In this document: in pieces, positions 55,363 to 64,000 of the stretch
How positions within the stretch are numbered: position 1 is the stretch's first letter
Layout: the number at the start of each line of letters is the position of its first letter
NCBI GenBank assembly: GCA_963666505.2
Contig: CAXXXL010000003.1
Span: 868,001 to 932,000 of the forward strand
Origin: JABGQS01 sp963666505
GTDB taxonomy: Bacteria; Bacillota; Clostridia; Christensenellales; SZUA-584
Direction of reading: 5' to 3'
Length of the DNA stretch: 64,000 bases
Notes under the pieces: model-generated
Database searches by the model: none
What the model saw: only the letters and a program-made list of their open reading frames with translations
What the model was told of the DNA's origin: nothing
Position numbers and translations under genes: made by a program

Positions 55363-56388
55363 ATGAAACAAGCCGTTTTATCAGAACCAAAACGATTTGA
55401 AATTAGAGATATTAAATGTCCAATTCCGGGGAAGGATGAAGTATTATTAAAAATTCGTGCACTTGGTATCTGCGGATCGGATATCCACGGATTTTACGGT
55501 AAGCATGCGAAAATGAAAACGCCTCTTGTTCTCGGGCATGAAGCTACGGGAGAGGTCGTTAAGTTAGGTGAAGAAGTAATCGATTTTCATATTGGAGATA
55601 GAGTTTTAATACTTCCTCAAACGACTTGTGAGAAATGCGAAGCTTGCATTAAAGGCTATATTAACATTTGTAAAGATATTCAGATTTATGGCGTGCACCT
55701 AGACGGTGCAAGCTGTGAATACTTCAAAATACACTCATCACTAATCTATAAACTGCCGGACAGTATCGAGTTTGGCGAGGGAACGATAATAGAACCTTTG
55801 GCTGTGGCAGTTCATGCGCTTAAAAAAGCTCAAATGGATATAAACGGTAAAAATATTTTGGTGCTAGGAGCAGGAACTATTGGAAATTTGACAGCACAAA
55901 CAGCAAAAGCTATGGGTGCAAAGTCTGTCATGATAACCGATATTTCTGATTTCCGATTAGGTATAGCTAGGGAAGGTGGCATTGACCACTGCGTTAACGT
56001 TAATGATATAAAACTTAGTGATGCAGTGAACGAATATTTCAATGGCGAATATGTAGACTTGATTTTGGAATGTTCTGCAAACGATGCAGCGCTAAATGAT
56101 GCGATTGATATAGCGAAGAATGGCAGCACTATCGTGATCGTTGGTGTGTTTGAATATAAGCCCGAGACGGACATGGAGCAAGTTCAGTTTAAAGAGCTAT
56201 GTCTCATCGGTACACTAGCGTATACTGTACAGGATTATATTGATGCTATTGATATTGCAGAGAGCAGCAAAATTTCACTGTCGTCTCTTATCACACAGAA
56301 ATTCCCCCTAGTAGAAATACAAAAGGCTTACGATTATATTGATAAGAATAACTCGGCTGTGCAAAAAGTTATACTATACAACAACTAA
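55363..56388 (+). CDS. Zinc-dependent polyol dehydrogenase (MDR superfamily)
   Basis: The 341-residue sorbitol/iditol-dehydrogenase-like enzyme has catalytic zinc motifs GICGSDIHGFYG and LGHEATGEV. Its structural loop is CEKCEACIKGYINIC, with nucleotide motif LGAGTIGNLTAQTAKAMGA. It lies directly upstream of the sugar importer and probably oxidises the imported polyol or an intermediate. AAAGGATGCAAAA precedes ATG 55363. Its HLDGA.CEY region is like that of the enzyme at 980 (HLDGCYGEY), suggesting a related substrate class. Confidence 0.9.
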   Translation: MKQAVLSEPKRFEIRDIKCPIPGKDEVLLKIRALGICGSDIHGFYGKHAKMKTPLVLGHEATGEVVKLGEEVIDFHIGDRVLILPQTTCEKCEACIKGYINICKDIQIYGVHLDGASCEYFKIHSSLIYKLPDSIEFGEGTIIEPLAVAVHALKKAQMDINGKNILVLGAGTIGNLTAQTAKAMGAKSVMITDISDFRLGIAREGGIDHCVNVNDIKLSDAVNEYFNGEYVDLILECSANDAALNDAIDIAKNGSTIVIVGVFEYKPETDMEQVQFKELCLIGTLAYTVQDYIDAIDIAESSKISLSSLITQKFPLVEIQKAYDYIDKNNSAVQKVILYNN

Positions 56389-56514
56389 ATAGAATAGCGG
56401 GAATGCCATAATGCAACGTAAAAAGAGGATTATGTAAATACTAATATACATATAAGATATAGATTTTATTGTGTGAAGTGCACGTTTCAGTCAATTAAAT
56501 ATAGAGGTGAAACA

Positions 56515-58062
56515 ATGGTTGCGATTAGCGAGAAGCAGGCTAATACAAATGAATATCAGGTAGTGATGCAGGGGATAAGCAAGCACTTTGGTGGTGTTAG
56601 CGCACTTAATGAAGTGGATTTTAGTGTAAAAAAGGGTGAAATCCATGCGCTGATGGGAGAAAACGGAGCCGGTAAATCTACTTTGATGAAAGTGTTGGCG
56701 GGTGCACACTTAAAGGATGACGGAAAGATTTTTTTGGATGGCAAGGAAGTTGATATTACCAGCCCAAAAAGTGGACATAACCATGGTATTTCGGTCATCT
56801 ATCAGGAGTTTGCACTTGCCCCGGATCTGACAGTAGCAGAAAACATTTTTATTGACAACCTTGGGTCTGGGTCGAAAATCATTAAGTGGAAAATGCTTAG
56901 GAATAATGCAAAAAAGCTACTGGATGAGCTGGGCTTTGGAAATATCAAGGTTAATGTAAAAGTAGGAAAACTGTCGGTTGCATATCAGCAGGTTGTTGAG
57001 ATATGCAAAGCGATGTCAAGAAAGTCTTCAGTATTGGTGTTGGATGAACCGACCGCTGTTTTAGCATCGAATGAAGTTAGTCAACTATTTAAATTACTTA
57101 AGCAATTAAGGAATACCGGTGTCAGCATAATATATGTTTCACATCGCATCAGCGAGATATTTGAATTGTGCGACCGTATCACGGTTCTGAAGGATGGAAA
57201 CTACGTTGATACTGTAAATGTTTGTGAGACAAATGAACATGAACTGGTAACGATGATGATAGGCCGCGAGTTAAAAGAATTGTTTCCTTCAAGAAATGTA
57301 AAGATCGGTGAAGAAGTACTACGGGTAGAAGGCATTTCGAACGGAGATCGTGCACAGAATATTTCCTTTAGTGTTCGAAGTGGTGAAGTATTGGGTGTCA
57401 GCGGATTGATTGGTGCAGGACGAACTGAGACAATGCGTGCGATATTTGGAGCAGACAAGAAAACTGGTGGATTAACGTATTTGCTTGGTGAACCGGTGAA
57501 TATCCGTACACCAAGGCATGCAGTAAGAAAGGGGCTCGGGATGCTGCCAGAAGACCGAAAAGCGCAGGGAGTTTTGCTTGATATGTCGGTAAAGATTAAT
57601 TCAACGCTGAGCTCTATTAGAAAATACAACCGATTCCTTGGTTGGATAAATAAACGAGAAGAGGAGCGCGTTGTAAAAGAGCTTGTAAAAGAGCTTACGG
57701 TAAAAACAACATCCATCAATGCGCCTGTTACCAGCCTATCTGGTGGGAATCAGCAAAAAGTTGCACTAACCAAATGGTTAGCCTCTGGTTGTAGAGTGCT
57801 CATACTAGACGAACCGACACGTGGGGTAGATGTGGGCGCGAAAGTAGAAATCTACAAAGTAATTAATAAACTAGCCAAAGAAGGGGTCGCGATTATAATG
57901 ATATCTTCTGAAATGCCTGAGATTATTGGTATGAGTGACCGAGTCATCATCATGCGTGAAGGCAAATTGATGGGTGAGTTGAAAAGGGATGAAATTAATG
58001 AAAACGATTTGATTAAACTGTCAATGGGGGTAATAATAAATGATAAAGCTAACAAATGCTAA
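56515..58062 (+). CDS. Sugar ABC transporter ATPase, RbsA/XylG type
   Basis: The 515-residue double ATPase is complete in its first half: Walker A GENGAGKST (48-56), Q-loop IYQEFALAPDLTV, signature LSVAYQQ, Walker B VLVLDEPTAVL and switch VSHRI. The second half has the usual degenerate Walker A (SGLIGAGRTE) but a good LSGGNQQK signature and LILDEPTRGVDVGAK. It powers sugar import with the permease and binding protein encoded next. ATG 56515 follows AGAGGTGAAAC. The frame extends upstream to 56473 without support. Compare the non-catalytic relative at 53572. Confidence 0.93.
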   Translation: MVAISEKQANTNEYQVVMQGISKHFGGVSALNEVDFSVKKGEIHALMGENGAGKSTLMKVLAGAHLKDDGKIFLDGKEVDITSPKSGHNHGISVIYQEFALAPDLTVAENIFIDNLGSGSKIIKWKMLRNNAKKLLDELGFGNIKVNVKVGKLSVAYQQVVEICKAMSRKSSVLVLDEPTAVLASNEVSQLFKLLKQLRNTGVSIIYVSHRISEIFELCDRITVLKDGNYVDTVNVCETNEHELVTMMIGRELKELFPSRNVKIGEEVLRVEGISNGDRAQNISFSVRSGEVLGVSGLIGAGRTETMRAIFGADKKTGGLTYLLGEPVNIRTPRHAVRKGLGMLPEDRKAQGVLLDMSVKINSTLSSIRKYNRFLGWINKREEERVVKELVKELTVKTTSINAPVTSLSGGNQQKVALTKWLASGCRVLILDEPTRGVDVGAKVEIYKVINKLAKEGVAIIMISSEMPEIIGMSDRVIIMREGKLMGELKRDEINENDLIKLSMGVIINDKANKC

Positions 58063-59050
58063 GATGAGTCAAAAATTCTCTGCAGTCAATCTTTTTCTTA
58101 AATACAATGCCTTAGTTATTTTGGTTGTACTGATTGTCGCATCCTCTATAATGTCGGATGTATTCTTTACATGGATGAATATCTTTAACCTATTAAGGCA
58201 ATTGACTCCTTTAATGATCGTCAGCCTAGGTATGCTCCTTGTTATTCTAACAGGTGGTATTGATTTGTCGGTAGGTTCGATTGCCGGTGTCAGTGCGATG
58301 ATAATGTCGGTTTCGATTGAGTCATGGCAATGGAACAGTTTAGGCGGTTTGTTGATGGGGCTTTTAGTGACGCTCGCAATTGGATTTGCAATCGGCAGCA
58401 TTAACGGTTTGCTGGTGTCGGTACTGAACATGGCTCCTTTCGTTGCAACGTTGGCCGTTATGACGATGGGGCGTGGGCTTGCCTACCTAATAACAAACGG
58501 TCAGCCTGTCCGGCTCCCTGTTGAAGTTACAGCAACGAAGGTGTTGAACGAGTTCGGCAGCGGAAATATTCCCGTACTTGGATTTCCGTGGCCGATATTA
58601 CTAGCGATTATAATGGGCGTTATTTTCATATTGATTACAAGATACACGATATTTGGCAGGCTAGTCATTGCGACGGGAAGTAATGAGACTGCTGTTCGTC
58701 TCGCAGGTATTAGTGTGCAGAAGTACAAATACCTTGCATATGCGTTTTGTGGCATGCTCTGTGCATTGGCTGGAGTAGCGTCTATGTCTCGTGCTGCAAT
58801 TGGTGTTCCAATCGCGGGTACAGGGTATGAATTGGATGCGATAGCAGCATGTGTAATTGGCGGGGCGAGTTTGTCGGGTGGTAAAGGCACTGCGCTCAAT
58901 ACGATTATTGGTGTAATCATACTTGGGTTGATTACGAACATCATGAATCTACTGAGTATTGCGTCATACCCTCAGCAAATCATAAAGGGTGCAATAATTA
59001 TATTCGCTGTGTTGCTCCAAGGTATTGGAGACAAACGAGGTAATGTATAA
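58040..59050 (+). CDS. Sugar ABC transporter permease, RbsC type
   Basis: The 336-residue membrane protein of the BPD_transp_2 family has about 8-10 spans. Recognisable blocks are VILTGGIDLSVGSIAGVSAM, FVATLAVMTMGRGLAYLITNGQPV, and AACVIGGASLSGGKGTALNTIIG near the C-terminus, which is the ATPase contact region. It overlaps the end of the ATPase gene by 23 bp, so translation is coupled. ATG 58064 is an alternative start. Part of the three-gene importer. Confidence 0.92.
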   Translation: MIKLTNAKMSQKFSAVNLFLKYNALVILVVLIVASSIMSDVFFTWMNIFNLLRQLTPLMIVSLGMLLVILTGGIDLSVGSIAGVSAMIMSVSIESWQWNSLGGLLMGLLVTLAIGFAIGSINGLLVSVLNMAPFVATLAVMTMGRGLAYLITNGQPVRLPVEVTATKVLNEFGSGNIPVLGFPWPILLAIIMGVIFILITRYTIFGRLVIATGSNETAVRLAGISVQKYKYLAYAFCGMLCALAGVASMSRAAIGVPIAGTGYELDAIAACVIGGASLSGGKGTALNTIIGVIILGLITNIMNLLSIASYPQQIIKGAIIIFAVLLQGIGDKRGNV

Positions 59051-59170
59051 ACGGCTTGATTACTTAAAATGGATAATGTGCTCGTTAAACATTTTGGAAA
59101 CACAATTAATTTCTGATTATATATTTATCAGCTGAAACAGTCTGATATAAGAAAATAAGGAGGAGATATG

Positions 59171-60556
59171 ATGAAAGTAAGAAAAATTCTGGTTTTTGCA
59201 TTGGTGTTATGCATAGTTACTGCATCAGTGCTGACTGGCTGCACCGAAACAACTGACGAAGCAGCAGGAAACAGCAGCGGTGAAGCTACAACGGGAGACA
59301 GTGGCGAGGCTACAACGGTAGACAGTGGCAGTGCAGATTCTGGCACACAGGATGAAGGCGGTGAATCCGGCGATGCTGAGTTGGCTGAGATCTACAAGCT
59401 TACGCCTGCTACATCTTTGTCCGGTGTTATCGGCCCGAATCTTCAAAGCCGCGCGGATATCGATAAAGCATGGCCAAAGACGCCTGCTGATCCGAATAAA
59501 ATCGTTATTGGCTGGACGGAAATTACAATGGGTAACCCATGGTTTGTCGCAATGATGGAAGCGGCTCAGGCCAAAGCTGATGAGTATGGTTTCGTGCTTG
59601 ATGTATTGGTCGCAGATGGCAGCGTGGAGAAGCAGAGCGAGCACATCGACTCGTTCATTACGAAAGGCGTTGATATCATAGTCGTTGACCCGTGTGACGT
59701 TCTTGGTCCTGTAAATGACATCAAGAGAGCTGTAGAAGCCGGGATCCCGGTGGTTGGAATGGGTACGGTTATGGATTCTTCTGCTCCAATTTTGACAACA
59801 GTTTGCTTGAACCCGTTTGAAGTCGGATATGCCTGTGGTGAATACACGGGTAACAGCTTTGATGCAGATGAGCAAATTAATCTTGCTGTAATTATCGGAG
59901 TGATGGGCAACTCAACTTCTGAGAGCCGTATCTGCGGCGGAATCAGCGGTATCGTAGCTGCACGCCAGAAGGCGATGGGTACTTTCACAACAAAGGAAGA
60001 TGCAATGCTGATTGGCTATTATCTGTTTGACGATATCAAAAAGACAGGTAAATGCAATGATCCGGATCTGAAGATCTCTTGTCTTGGTTGGGGCGACGGC
60101 AACTGGACAGAAGAAGGTGGACTCGCTGCTGCTGAAGATATTCTTACAGCGAACGGTGATAAGCTCAACCTCATCATTGCCTGCAACGACTTTGAAGGTG
60201 CTGGCGCACTTAAAGCCGTTAAAGCTAGAGGTCTCGAAGATCAGATCGAGATTGCTAATTTCGCTGACGGCTCTAGAGAAGGCCTGCAGTTAGTAAAAGA
60301 CGGTGAAATGCTTTGCACTGGCACATTTGCTGGTCCTGCATTTGGTGCTGGTACCATAGAGTTTATCAAACAGATATTCATCGACGGTAAGGATCCCAGC
60401 AACCTGCCAATGGGTACATACAGCCCGGTCGACGTAATCAACAGAGAAAACATGGATGAGTATTGGGATCCAGATCCTTCGAACCCGTTCTACATCTTAC
60501 CTGAATTCGAATTTCCGAAATCGATTCCGGAAATCATTGCAGATTTCAAAGAATAG
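59171..60556 (+). CDS. Sugar-binding lipoprotein of the ABC importer
   Basis: The 461-residue protein begins with a signal peptide and lipobox (LVLCIVTASVLTGC), so it should be lipid-anchored on the outside of the cell membrane. A low-complexity Ser/Gly/Asp/Thr linker with the repeat SGEATT follows (about residues 24-60). The Peripla_BP_4 sugar-binding fold (ITMGNPWFVAMMEAAQAKADEYG, VDIIVVDPCDVLGPV, IACNDFEGAGALKAVKARG) comes next. ATG 59171 is favoured over 59168 by spacing from AAGGAGG. It is larger than most ribose-binding proteins, and the ligand is unknown. Confidence 0.92.
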   Translation: MKVRKILVFALVLCIVTASVLTGCTETTDEAAGNSSGEATTGDSGEATTVDSGSADSGTQDEGGESGDAELAEIYKLTPATSLSGVIGPNLQSRADIDKAWPKTPADPNKIVIGWTEITMGNPWFVAMMEAAQAKADEYGFVLDVLVADGSVEKQSEHIDSFITKGVDIIVVDPCDVLGPVNDIKRAVEAGIPVVGMGTVMDSSAPILTTVCLNPFEVGYACGEYTGNSFDADEQINLAVIIGVMGNSTSESRICGGISGIVAARQKAMGTFTTKEDAMLIGYYLFDDIKKTGKCNDPDLKISCLGWGDGNWTEEGGLAAAEDILTANGDKLNLIIACNDFEGAGALKAVKARGLEDQIEIANFADGSREGLQLVKDGEMLCTGTFAGPAFGAGTIEFIKQIFIDGKDPSNLPMGTYSPVDVINRENMDEYWDPDPSNPFYILPEFEFPKSIPEIIADFKE

Positions 60557-60609
60557 GTATATATTACATGTCGATTAACTAACTACCTGGGATGAAAGAA
60601 AGCGACACA

Positions 60610-60636
60610 ACAGCGAGAAGCATGATGCTTCTCGCT
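60610..60636 (+). terminator. Strong hairpin after the sugar importer
   Basis: CAGCGAGAAGCA (60610-60621), TGA, TGCTTCTCGCTG (60625-60636) is a perfect 12-bp stem 54 bases after the binding-protein stop. A T-rich run follows only from 60661, so it may act as a stabilising 3' end as well as, or instead of, a terminator. Confidence 0.65.
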
Positions 60637-60799
60637 GCTGTGAAGCAAAAGTTATAATAAGTTTTTTTAACAATGACAAATTTTATGGGTAAGAAAACTT
60701 ATTATGATTGAAAAGCGAAGGTATGATAAAGTTATAAAGATGCACAAGTATGACTAATTAATGTTCGATTGAGCAATTAGCTTTTCTTAGAGGGATAAA

Positions 60800-61390
60800 A
60801 TGATAACTATAAACCAAGAAAAGTGCGCGGGATGTTCAAGCTCCGTGGCATCATGCCCTATTAGAGCCATAGAGATGAACAAAATGAAGAAAGCAAAAGT
60901 AGTGAGTAAATGTTTTAGTATTCGATATGAGCACTGCTTAAGTGTATGAAGGTATGGCGCGATTCAAGCAGAATTCAGTGATTCAACGATGGGAGTTGAA
61001 ATTGAAAAGCTCGATATGCCATCATATGAGCAAATTGAAAATGTATTGCTGACACAGCGGAGTATCAGGGCGCATAAGGACAAGACGGTGGAGAAGAAAG
61101 TTATTGAGAGAACCCTTCGTGCCGCAGTTCATACATCAAATGTGCGCTATGCGTAAGATGTTCGGTTTGTTTGTTGTTTTGAATAGAGATAAAATTCTGG
61201 GGATTCGAAATGAAGCCAACGACTATTTTGCGAAACAAGAAGCCAACGATATCTGAACGATTGTAAGAGAAACTGGTTTCAATCGATGTTAACTTGCCAG
61301 GATGAAATAAGTTTTGTATGTTTGTTCCGCTAGGGTATCCGGATGTCAGAGAAACATACCAAAAAGTAATTGAGAGAATCTCTGCAGGAT
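60800..61390 (+). pseudogene. Ferredoxin-nitroreductase fusion protein, decayed
   Basis: ATG 60800 (AGAGGGA upstream) opens with a ferredoxin-like motif TINQEKCAGCSSSVASCPIRAIEM, then a worn second motif CFSIRYEHCLSV and a stop. The frame continues as EIEKLDMPSYEQIENVLLTQRSIRAHKDKTVEKKVIERTLRAAVHTSN, the FMN-binding start of a nitroreductase (landmark SIRAHKDK), then stops at 61154. Worn later parts (NREKIL-like, GYPDVRETYQKV) reach about 61390. Several stops and shifts make it inactive. Confidence 0.75.
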
Positions 61391-61516
61391 ATTATTTGGA
61401 TTTAAATAGTATCAATAAGAAACGCATTTCTATACGTATTTTTTGATGAATTATAATCGTAATTCAGCTTGTGTAAAGAGCTGTTAATAATATTGTTTAT
61501 ATAGGAGGATAGAAAT

Positions 61517-62290
61517 TTGTTACTAAAGGATAAAGTTGTTGTAATTACCGGTTCAACAAGAGGAATTGGAAAGGGCATTGCTTGGCAGTGTGCAAAAGAG
61601 GGAGCGAAAGTTATTATCTGTGGAACAAAACAAAATCTGTGCGAGAGCGTCAAAAGCGAGTTTATCGGTGCAGGATACGATTGTGATTCTAAAAAATGCG
61701 ACGTGTCGGATGCGAAACAGGTATATGGGCTGATGAAGTTCGCAGCCGAAAGATATGGAAAGATAGATGCAGTAGTTGCGAATGCGGGTATTACAGACGT
61801 TATTAAGTTTGAAGACTTGGACGAGCAGCATTGGGACAGAATGATTTCGATCAACCTAAAAGGTGTATATTTAGCCTGTCATGCTGCTCTGCCATACTTG
61901 AAAGAGTCAGAAGGTAAGATTGTCAACATAAGCTCTGATTGCGGTGTTGAAGGGTGGGCGCTATTAGCATCATATTCTGCTGCGAAATTTGGTATTCGAG
62001 GATTCACGCAGTCGCTGGCAAAAGAGCTAGGTGAGTATAATATTAATGTGAATACGGTCTGTCCCGGAATTATTGATACAGATATGTGGAAAGAAGGGGA
62101 CAAGATGACCAGCGAAATTACTGGCGATGCTGTTGGCGATGCATGGGAATCAAATGTTTCGCGAATACCCCTGGGAAGAGCAGGTACACCTGAAGATCTT
62201 GGCAAAGGTGTTGTTATTTTGCTCAGTGATTATGCAGACTATATTACAGGAACAACTTTGATGGTTGGTGGCGGAAGTGCTGTTAACTAA
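61517..62290 (+). CDS. Short-chain dehydrogenase/reductase
   Basis: The 257-residue classical SDR has cofactor motif TGSTRGIGKGIAW, NAG in VVANAGIT, catalytic Ser in NISSDCG and YxxxK in ASYSAAKFG. It should oxidise or reduce a sugar or polyol carbonyl. The start is TTG 61517, supported by AGGAGG at 61503-61508 eight bases before it. It is 15 bp before the isomerase, so the two form an operon, probably the last steps for the imported substrate. Substrate unknown. Confidence 0.9.
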   Translation: MLLKDKVVVITGSTRGIGKGIAWQCAKEGAKVIICGTKQNLCESVKSEFIGAGYDCDSKKCDVSDAKQVYGLMKFAAERYGKIDAVVANAGITDVIKFEDLDEQHWDRMISINLKGVYLACHAALPYLKESEGKIVNISSDCGVEGWALLASYSAAKFGIRGFTQSLAKELGEYNINVNTVCPGIIDTDMWKEGDKMTSEITGDAVGDAWESNVSRIPLGRAGTPEDLGKGVVILLSDYADYITGTTLMVGGGSAVN

Positions 62291-62305
62291 TTAAGGAGGA
62301 TAGCT

Positions 62306-63205
62306 ATGTTATTAACATCGTATAATGAAGCAACTGCGTATGGCTGCTCCACTCTTGAAAAAGACTTAACGCTTTGCGAAAAAGTTGGGTTCGATTATAT
62401 TGAGATCAGAGGAGATATGTTGCTTGATTATCTTCAAGACCACTCTGTCGATGAGCTTGTGGAGTTCTTTAAAAATAGCCATTTAAAAGCGTATACAATT
62501 AATGCATTGTATTCATATGATAATATGTTTGATGAAAAAAAGGCGGATAAAAACAGGGACAGAGCACTGATGGCGTATTATTTGACATGCTGTGAAGTTG
62601 CGAGGAAGGTCGGGGCACTGTACTTCATTGTTGTACCGCACTTACTAGATGATACAAACAATATTTGGCTTCCGCATGATCCACGTACTGAAGATTATCC
62701 GCACGACAGAAAGTCTTGTACTGAGCAGGCAGTGAGATATCTGAAAAAGCTTTGCGAGATTGCAAAGCGATATGATATTGGCGTATCCTATGAGCCTGTT
62801 GCGAGCAGAGGTTCGAGCTGCAGATCTGTTGATCATGCAATGGAGATTGTGAACGCAGTAGGTATGGAAAACTTAGGGGTTACTTTAGACCCGTTTAACC
62901 TTCACTTGGACAACAAAAGAAACGATTTTTCAGTAATGCTGCAAATCCCAGTTGAAAAAGTTTACGCTGTTCACATAAACAACTGTGATGATAAACCGAT
63001 TGAGGAGCTGGATCACGGTCATCGTTGTTTCGTGGATAAAGGGTGTATTGATGTTGACAACTACGTTTCTACACTGAAGAAAATGGGCTATAATGGTCCT
63101 GTATCAATTGAGACTTTCAGACAGGAGTATTACGAACAATCCGCGGAAGAGGTTATCGAAAAGGCTTATATAACAACAAAGGAGCTTCTGGATAAATACA
63201 ATTAA
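62306..63205 (+). CDS. Sugar phosphate isomerase/epimerase (xylose isomerase-like TIM barrel)
   Basis: The 299-residue AP-endonuclease-2/IolE-like TIM barrel protein has metal ligand regions SYEPVASRG (Glu), TLDPFNLHLD (Asp/His), VHINNCDD (His) and VSIETFRQEYY (Glu), typical of ketose 3-epimerases and inosose dehydratases. AAGGAGGATAGCT precedes ATG 62306. Together with the SDR it may convert the oxidised sugar before kinase action. A tagatose/erythrulose-type epimerase is a guess only. Confidence 0.87.
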   Translation: MLLTSYNEATAYGCSTLEKDLTLCEKVGFDYIEIRGDMLLDYLQDHSVDELVEFFKNSHLKAYTINALYSYDNMFDEKKADKNRDRALMAYYLTCCEVARKVGALYFIVVPHLLDDTNNIWLPHDPRTEDYPHDRKSCTEQAVRYLKKLCEIAKRYDIGVSYEPVASRGSSCRSVDHAMEIVNAVGMENLGVTLDPFNLHLDNKRNDFSVMLQIPVEKVYAVHINNCDDKPIEELDHGHRCFVDKGCIDVDNYVSTLKKMGYNGPVSIETFRQEYYEQSAEEVIEKAYITTKELLDKYN

Positions 63206-63260
63206 GTTGCTTTTTTGGGTGATAACGTATAATAAACGACCTGTTGACAAAAGCACTAAT

Positions 63261-64000
63261 TCATGCCGCACACACATTAAATACCGAGTAACAATTGCAA
63301 ATTAGTTTATAGAAAGGATATCTAAATGTTTCAGAAAGGCCATTAAACACCGAGTTTGCCATCCTTTTAAGATTTAAGGCAACTGCAGCTAGAAGACTTT
63401 CTTCTTTTGCTCTCAGAAGGCCTCTTTTTCTTATGTTATGGAGATTATGTTCTCTCTTCAATACTGAAAACGTACCCTCTGCCCAGATGGCTCGCATCCG
63501 CATTATCCAATCATAAGTTTGGGATTCTGTACGTTTATGTCCCCTAGAAAATGCAGGATAGAAACTACTGGCCATAATTCGACGCCTCTTTTCTTTACCT
63601 AAGCAAGAATCTCGTTGAGGGCAGGTGTCGCATGCATCATTGGAAGAGATATAACACCTTAGATAGTTTCCAGTTGACCGTACGCAATAAAGCTTATCAT
63701 AATGAAGAGCGTGTCCCTGTGGACAGATAAAGCAATCGTCCCCCGGCTGATATGTAAATCCATGTTTCTCTGGTCCATTTGAATAAGGTATAGCTGGTAT
63801 ATATCCTTCGATGCCTAGAAGCTCTAATCCACGATGTACTGCACCCATATCATAACCGCCATCAAGTGCCAGCCGCTTTATCTCAAATTCGCTGTTTACC
63901 ATTTGATCTTTTAAGTGCTTAAGAACAATACTGCTCTCTTTTGTGTTTGCGGGATAAACATCCATTCCTGTTATAATCCCATGCTTACAATCAACAGTTG
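63261..64000 (-). CDS. IS1182-type transposase, C-terminal part (cut by window edge)
   Basis: The frame runs off the right edge. The visible 246 residues include HGIITGMDVYPANTKES, LALDGGYDMGAVHRGLE (second Asp), the zinc-like block DTCPQRDSCLGK and IWAEGTFSVLKREHNLHNIRKRG (Glu). This is the C-terminal half of an IS1182-type DDE transposase. It is not the same as the element at 16225. The stop is at 63261-63263; the element end is probably within 63206-63260. No internal stop is seen, so it may be intact beyond the window. Confidence 0.85.
   Translation of the reverse strand, partial: TVDCKHGIITGMDVYPANTKESSIVLKHLKDQMVNSEFEIKRLALDGGYDMGAVHRGLELLGIEGYIPAIPYSNGPEKHGFTYQPGDDCFICPQGHALHYDKLYCVRSTGNYLRCYISSNDACDTCPQRDSCLGKEKRRRIMASSFYPAFSRGHKRTESQTYDWIMRMRAIWAEGTFSVLKREHNLHNIRKRGLLRAKEESLLAAVALNLKRMANSVFNGLSETFRYPFYKLICNCYSVFNVCAA

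Overview
The window looks like part of the chromosome of an anaerobic, low-to-mid GC Firmicute of the Clostridia. The signs are strong AGGAGG-type ribosome sites, the 4-hydroxybutyrate/crotonyl-CoA fermentation genes, an AOR-type tungsten enzyme, NfnAB, a glycyl radical enzyme, YesMN-type two-component genes and many clostridial insertion sequences. I cannot name a genus. About a quarter of the window is decayed genes or mobile DNA, so this is a region in flux.

Layout. 1-2.7 kb: a glycerol dehydrogenase remnant, a GntR/FCD regulator, a zinc alcohol dehydrogenase, and a fused remnant of 4-hydroxybutyrate dehydrogenase and 3-hydroxybutyryl-CoA dehydrogenase. 2.7-10.5 kb: an intact operon for succinate semialdehyde to propionate chemistry (methylmalonyl-CoA mutase large and small subunits, MeaB, epimerase, carboxyltransferase, CoA-acylating succinate semialdehyde dehydrogenase, acetate/propionate kinase). 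10.6-17.9 kb: an AOR pseudogene split by an IS21-family element with a visible target duplication, IS3 fragments, a MITE-like repeat in two copies, a LacI regulator and an intact IS5/IS1182-type element. 18.1-31.2 kb: a GC-richer catabolic cluster with 4-hydroxybutyrate dehydrogenase, 4-hydroxybutyryl-CoA dehydratase, CoA-transferase, split transketolase, thiolase, crotonase, 3-hydroxybutyryl-CoA dehydrogenase, a GntR pseudogene, a MoaD-like protein and AOR. 31.2-38.3 kb: redox enzymes (MDR reductase, CoA-disulfide reductase with rhodanese domain, truncated NfnA, NfnB, iron alcohol dehydrogenase, MIF-like tautomerase). 38.3-42.8 kb: a LacI fragment, IS110, another zinc dehydrogenase, and nested IS1595 and IS3 remnants. 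43.1-63.2 kb: a glycyl radical enzyme and its activase, a sugar/polyol kinase, a two-component system with two AraC-type response regulators, a degenerate double ABC ATPase, a zinc dehydrogenase, a complete ribose/xylose-type ABC importer, an SDR and a TIM-barrel isomerase. The right edge cuts an IS1182-type transposase.

How the genes work together (inferred). 4-Hydroxybutyrate can go two ways. The CoA-transferase and AbfD give crotonyl-CoA, and crotonase, Hbd and thiolase turn this into acetyl-CoA. Alternatively 4HbD and SucD give succinyl-CoA, and mutase, epimerase and carboxyltransferase turn this into propionyl-CoA, with a kinase available for ATP. AOR and NfnAB would balance ferredoxin and pyridine nucleotides. 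The right half looks like a separate inducible system for import and radical-based breakdown of an unidentified sugar or polyol.

The most notable items are: a structured leader RNA candidate present twice (upstream of 32468 and 40287) with a compensatory stem change; the kinase/regulator/pseudo-ATPase signalling set at 49.3-55.0 kb; the glycyl radical enzyme of unknown substrate; the partly duplicated and decaying 4-hydroxybutyrate/AOR genes; and five single-base insertions packed into cat2 and the split transketolase.
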